From contig JAPWVC010000058.1 of assembly GCA_028275195.1 (NCBI GenBank), positions 1 to 7,867 on the forward strand: a stretch of DNA of 7,867 bases. Direction: 5' to 3'. The stretch comes from Candidatus Acetothermia bacterium (GTDB lineage: Bacteria; Bipolaricaulota; Bipolaricaulia; RBG-16-55-9; JANLFV01). Of the stretch, positions 6,968 through 7,867 are shown piece by piece (the stretch's first letter is position 1; each line of letters opens with the position of its first letter). The notes under the pieces were generated by a model. That model saw nothing but the letters and a program-made list of their open reading frames with translations. It made no database searches and was not told where the DNA came from. A program made the translations under genes and the position numbers.

Positions 6968-7456
6968 TCAAAATTCCCTGACCTTCGCCGGAGGGAACCG
7001 GCCCGATTCGACCTCCCCGATCAGCCGCGAGAGCTCCCCCTTGGCCCTGGCGGCAGTGGAGGCATCGAGCCAGCCCCGGCTCAAGGCTACAGCGAACTCT
7101 GCCTCATCCAGGACGAGGTAGCGCCCTTCGGGGAAGACCCAGAGGTCGAGAAAGAGGTCCTCGACCTCCAGACCCGCGGGCGTCCGCCTCGCTGGCCGGA
7201 TGATGTCGCAGTAGTAGCCCACCAGCTCGCCCGCGAGGTCATAGACCTTCCCGAGGTCGTGCCATTCCCCCAATGCTACGGACCAGATCGCGCGATACTC
7301 CTCGTCCGCGAGCCGGGGGAGCTGGGCCCGCAGTGAGGCCGAGGGCCGGAACGGTGCGCTGGAGACGATCAGCCGACCGTCATCGTAGAGCAGCTCCTGC
7401 TCATAGACCGTGACCTGCCCGGGCCCGCGCCGGTAGAACACCTTGAGCTTTGCCAT
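6968..7456 (-). CDS. DUF402 domain protein, possible nucleoside di/triphosphate phosphatase
   Basis: A 162-residue soluble protein. Residues about 60-125 carry the DUF402 pattern: GYYCDIIRP with D84, then VEDLFLDLWVFPEG with D100 and D104, then LDEAEF with D117 and E120, followed by a basic C-terminal helix. In characterised relatives (FomD and the Gram-positive Ntdp nucleotide phosphatases) these acidic residues bind divalent metal and the protein hydrolyses nucleotide phosphoanhydrides. The specific substrate here is unknown. The ATG at 7456 lies 6 nt after the stop of the radical SAM gene, and the best SD-like sequence (CTGGG) abuts the ATG with no spacing, so reinitiation from the upstream gene is likely. 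Its TGA ends 37 nt before the thrC ATG. It may work with the radical SAM protein upstream or be an independent housekeeping gene; the sequence does not decide. Confidence 0.8.
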   Translation of the reverse strand: MAKLKVFYRRGPGQVTVYEQELLYDDGRLIVSSAPFRPSASLRAQLPRLADEEYRAIWSVALGEWHDLGKVYDLAGELVGYYCDIIRPARRTPAGLEVEDLFLDLWVFPEGRYLVLDEAEFAVALSRGWLDASTAARAKGELSRLIGEVESGRFPPAKVREF

Positions 7457-7462
7457 CCCAGC

Positions 7463-7867
7463 TTAGAAGGCGAATCGGAGCGAGATCCGATGCCCCTTGG
7501 CCGCCTCCTCGGCCTTGGCCCGCAGTTCCTCGCACCAGATAGCGCTATTTCGCTGATACTCTTCGTATGCAGGGAGGGCCTCGGGGAACCTCCGCTTGAG
7601 GAGCCACCGGACCCGGCCCCAGACCTGGGGATAGAGGTTGAGCCGATCGACGAGGAGATAGTTGACCCCCGCCTCCGCGGCGGAAGCGAACAGCTCATCG
7701 ATATGCTCCCAGGAGTCCGAAAAGTAGGGCAAGACCGGCCCGAAGAAGAGCCAGGTCTTGATCCCGGCCTCGGCCAGCCTCTCCAGGGCCTCCAGGCGGG
7801 CTAGGGAAGGAGAGCTGTAGGGCTCGAAGGCCCGCCGGACCCGCTCATCGAGCACGGTCACGGTGAA
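7463..7867 (-). CDS. SPL-family radical SAM protein, C-terminal part (5' end outside window)
   Basis: The frame is open to the right edge; 134 residues and the TAA stop are visible. They match the C-terminal part of radical SAM proteins related to spore photoproduct lyase (COG1533, Rv2578c-like): FTVTVLDERVRRAFEP, then SLARLEALERLAEAGI, then FGPVLPYFSD, a helix ending in ASAAEAGVNYLLV, and LRAKAEEAAKGHRI near the end. In the family the first segments belong to the radical SAM barrel (one strand ends in TVLDE, a later one in GPVLP). The CxxxCxxC cluster motif would lie upstream, outside the window, so an active cluster cannot be confirmed. The GTG at 7861 is not the true start, because the family motif continues unbroken upstream of it. 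Most members outside spore formers have no proven substrate, so DNA repair should not be assumed. It is the first visible gene of the minus-strand run. Confidence 0.8.
   Translation of the reverse strand, partial: FTVTVLDERVRRAFEPYSSPSLARLEALERLAEAGIKTWLFFGPVLPYFSDSWEHIDELFASAAEAGVNYLLVDRLNLYPQVWGRVRWLLKRRFPEALPAYEEYQRNSAIWCEELRAKAEEAAKGHRISLRFAF

Noticed and set aside
6710..7336. A 208-codon plus-strand frame spanning thrC and DUF402
   Set aside because: It crosses two confident minus-strand genes and looks like a shadow frame rich in Pro, Arg and Glu.
1..7867. Search by eye for tRNA, rRNA, CRISPR arrays, insertion-sequence ends, attachment sites and toxin-antitoxin or phage genes
   Set aside because: Nothing convincing was seen. 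The window is filled by seven conserved metabolic or repair genes with uniform composition and no sign of recent transfer.

Overview
The window is GC-rich bacterial chromosomal DNA, almost fully coding, with seven protein genes and no RNA genes, mobile elements, CRISPR arrays or long repeats that I can see. The only real intergenic gap is 73 nt (1906-1978). Third codon positions are strongly G/C, isoleucine is almost always ATC, AGG is a common arginine codon, and most starts lack a good Shine-Dalgarno sequence. This would suit a thermophilic or deep-branching lineage (Bipolaricaulota/Acetothermia, Chloroflexota or Deinococcota-like), but that placement is a guess from composition and style, not from phylogeny.

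Left region: uvrA, the damage-recognition ATPase of nucleotide excision repair, runs leftward off the window (635 residues visible). It is divergent from a rightward gene for a 570-residue TGS/SAD/uridine-kinase-like fusion protein. The 73-nt gap holds a convincing leftward promoter for uvrA and a perfect TATAAT ending 8 nt before the kinase ATG, which suggests a leaderless mRNA.

Middle and right region: from 7867 down to 3669 five genes lie head to tail on the minus strand. In transcription order they are a radical SAM protein of the spore photoproduct lyase (SPL) family (5' end outside the window), a DUF402 protein, a threonine synthase, a class II glycerate kinase and a GyaR-type glyoxylate/hydroxypyruvate reductase. 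The last three are joined by two consecutive ATGA stop/start overlaps. A promoter-like TTGACC-N17-TACCAT sits just before the threonine synthase ATG, so these three may also be transcribed as their own unit. The reductase and kinase together would turn glyoxylate or hydroxypyruvate into glycerate and then 2-phosphoglycerate, a link between serine/glyoxylate metabolism and lower glycolysis. The PLP enzyme is translationally tied to that pair.

The reductase and the rightward kinase gene converge and overlap by 23 bp; a 7-bp inverted repeat lies across that junction.

I do not see a clearly new biological system. The points most worth checking are the promoter/start architecture (two probable leaderless starts), the coupling of a threonine-synthase-type enzyme to glycerate metabolism, and the SPL-family/DUF402 pair.
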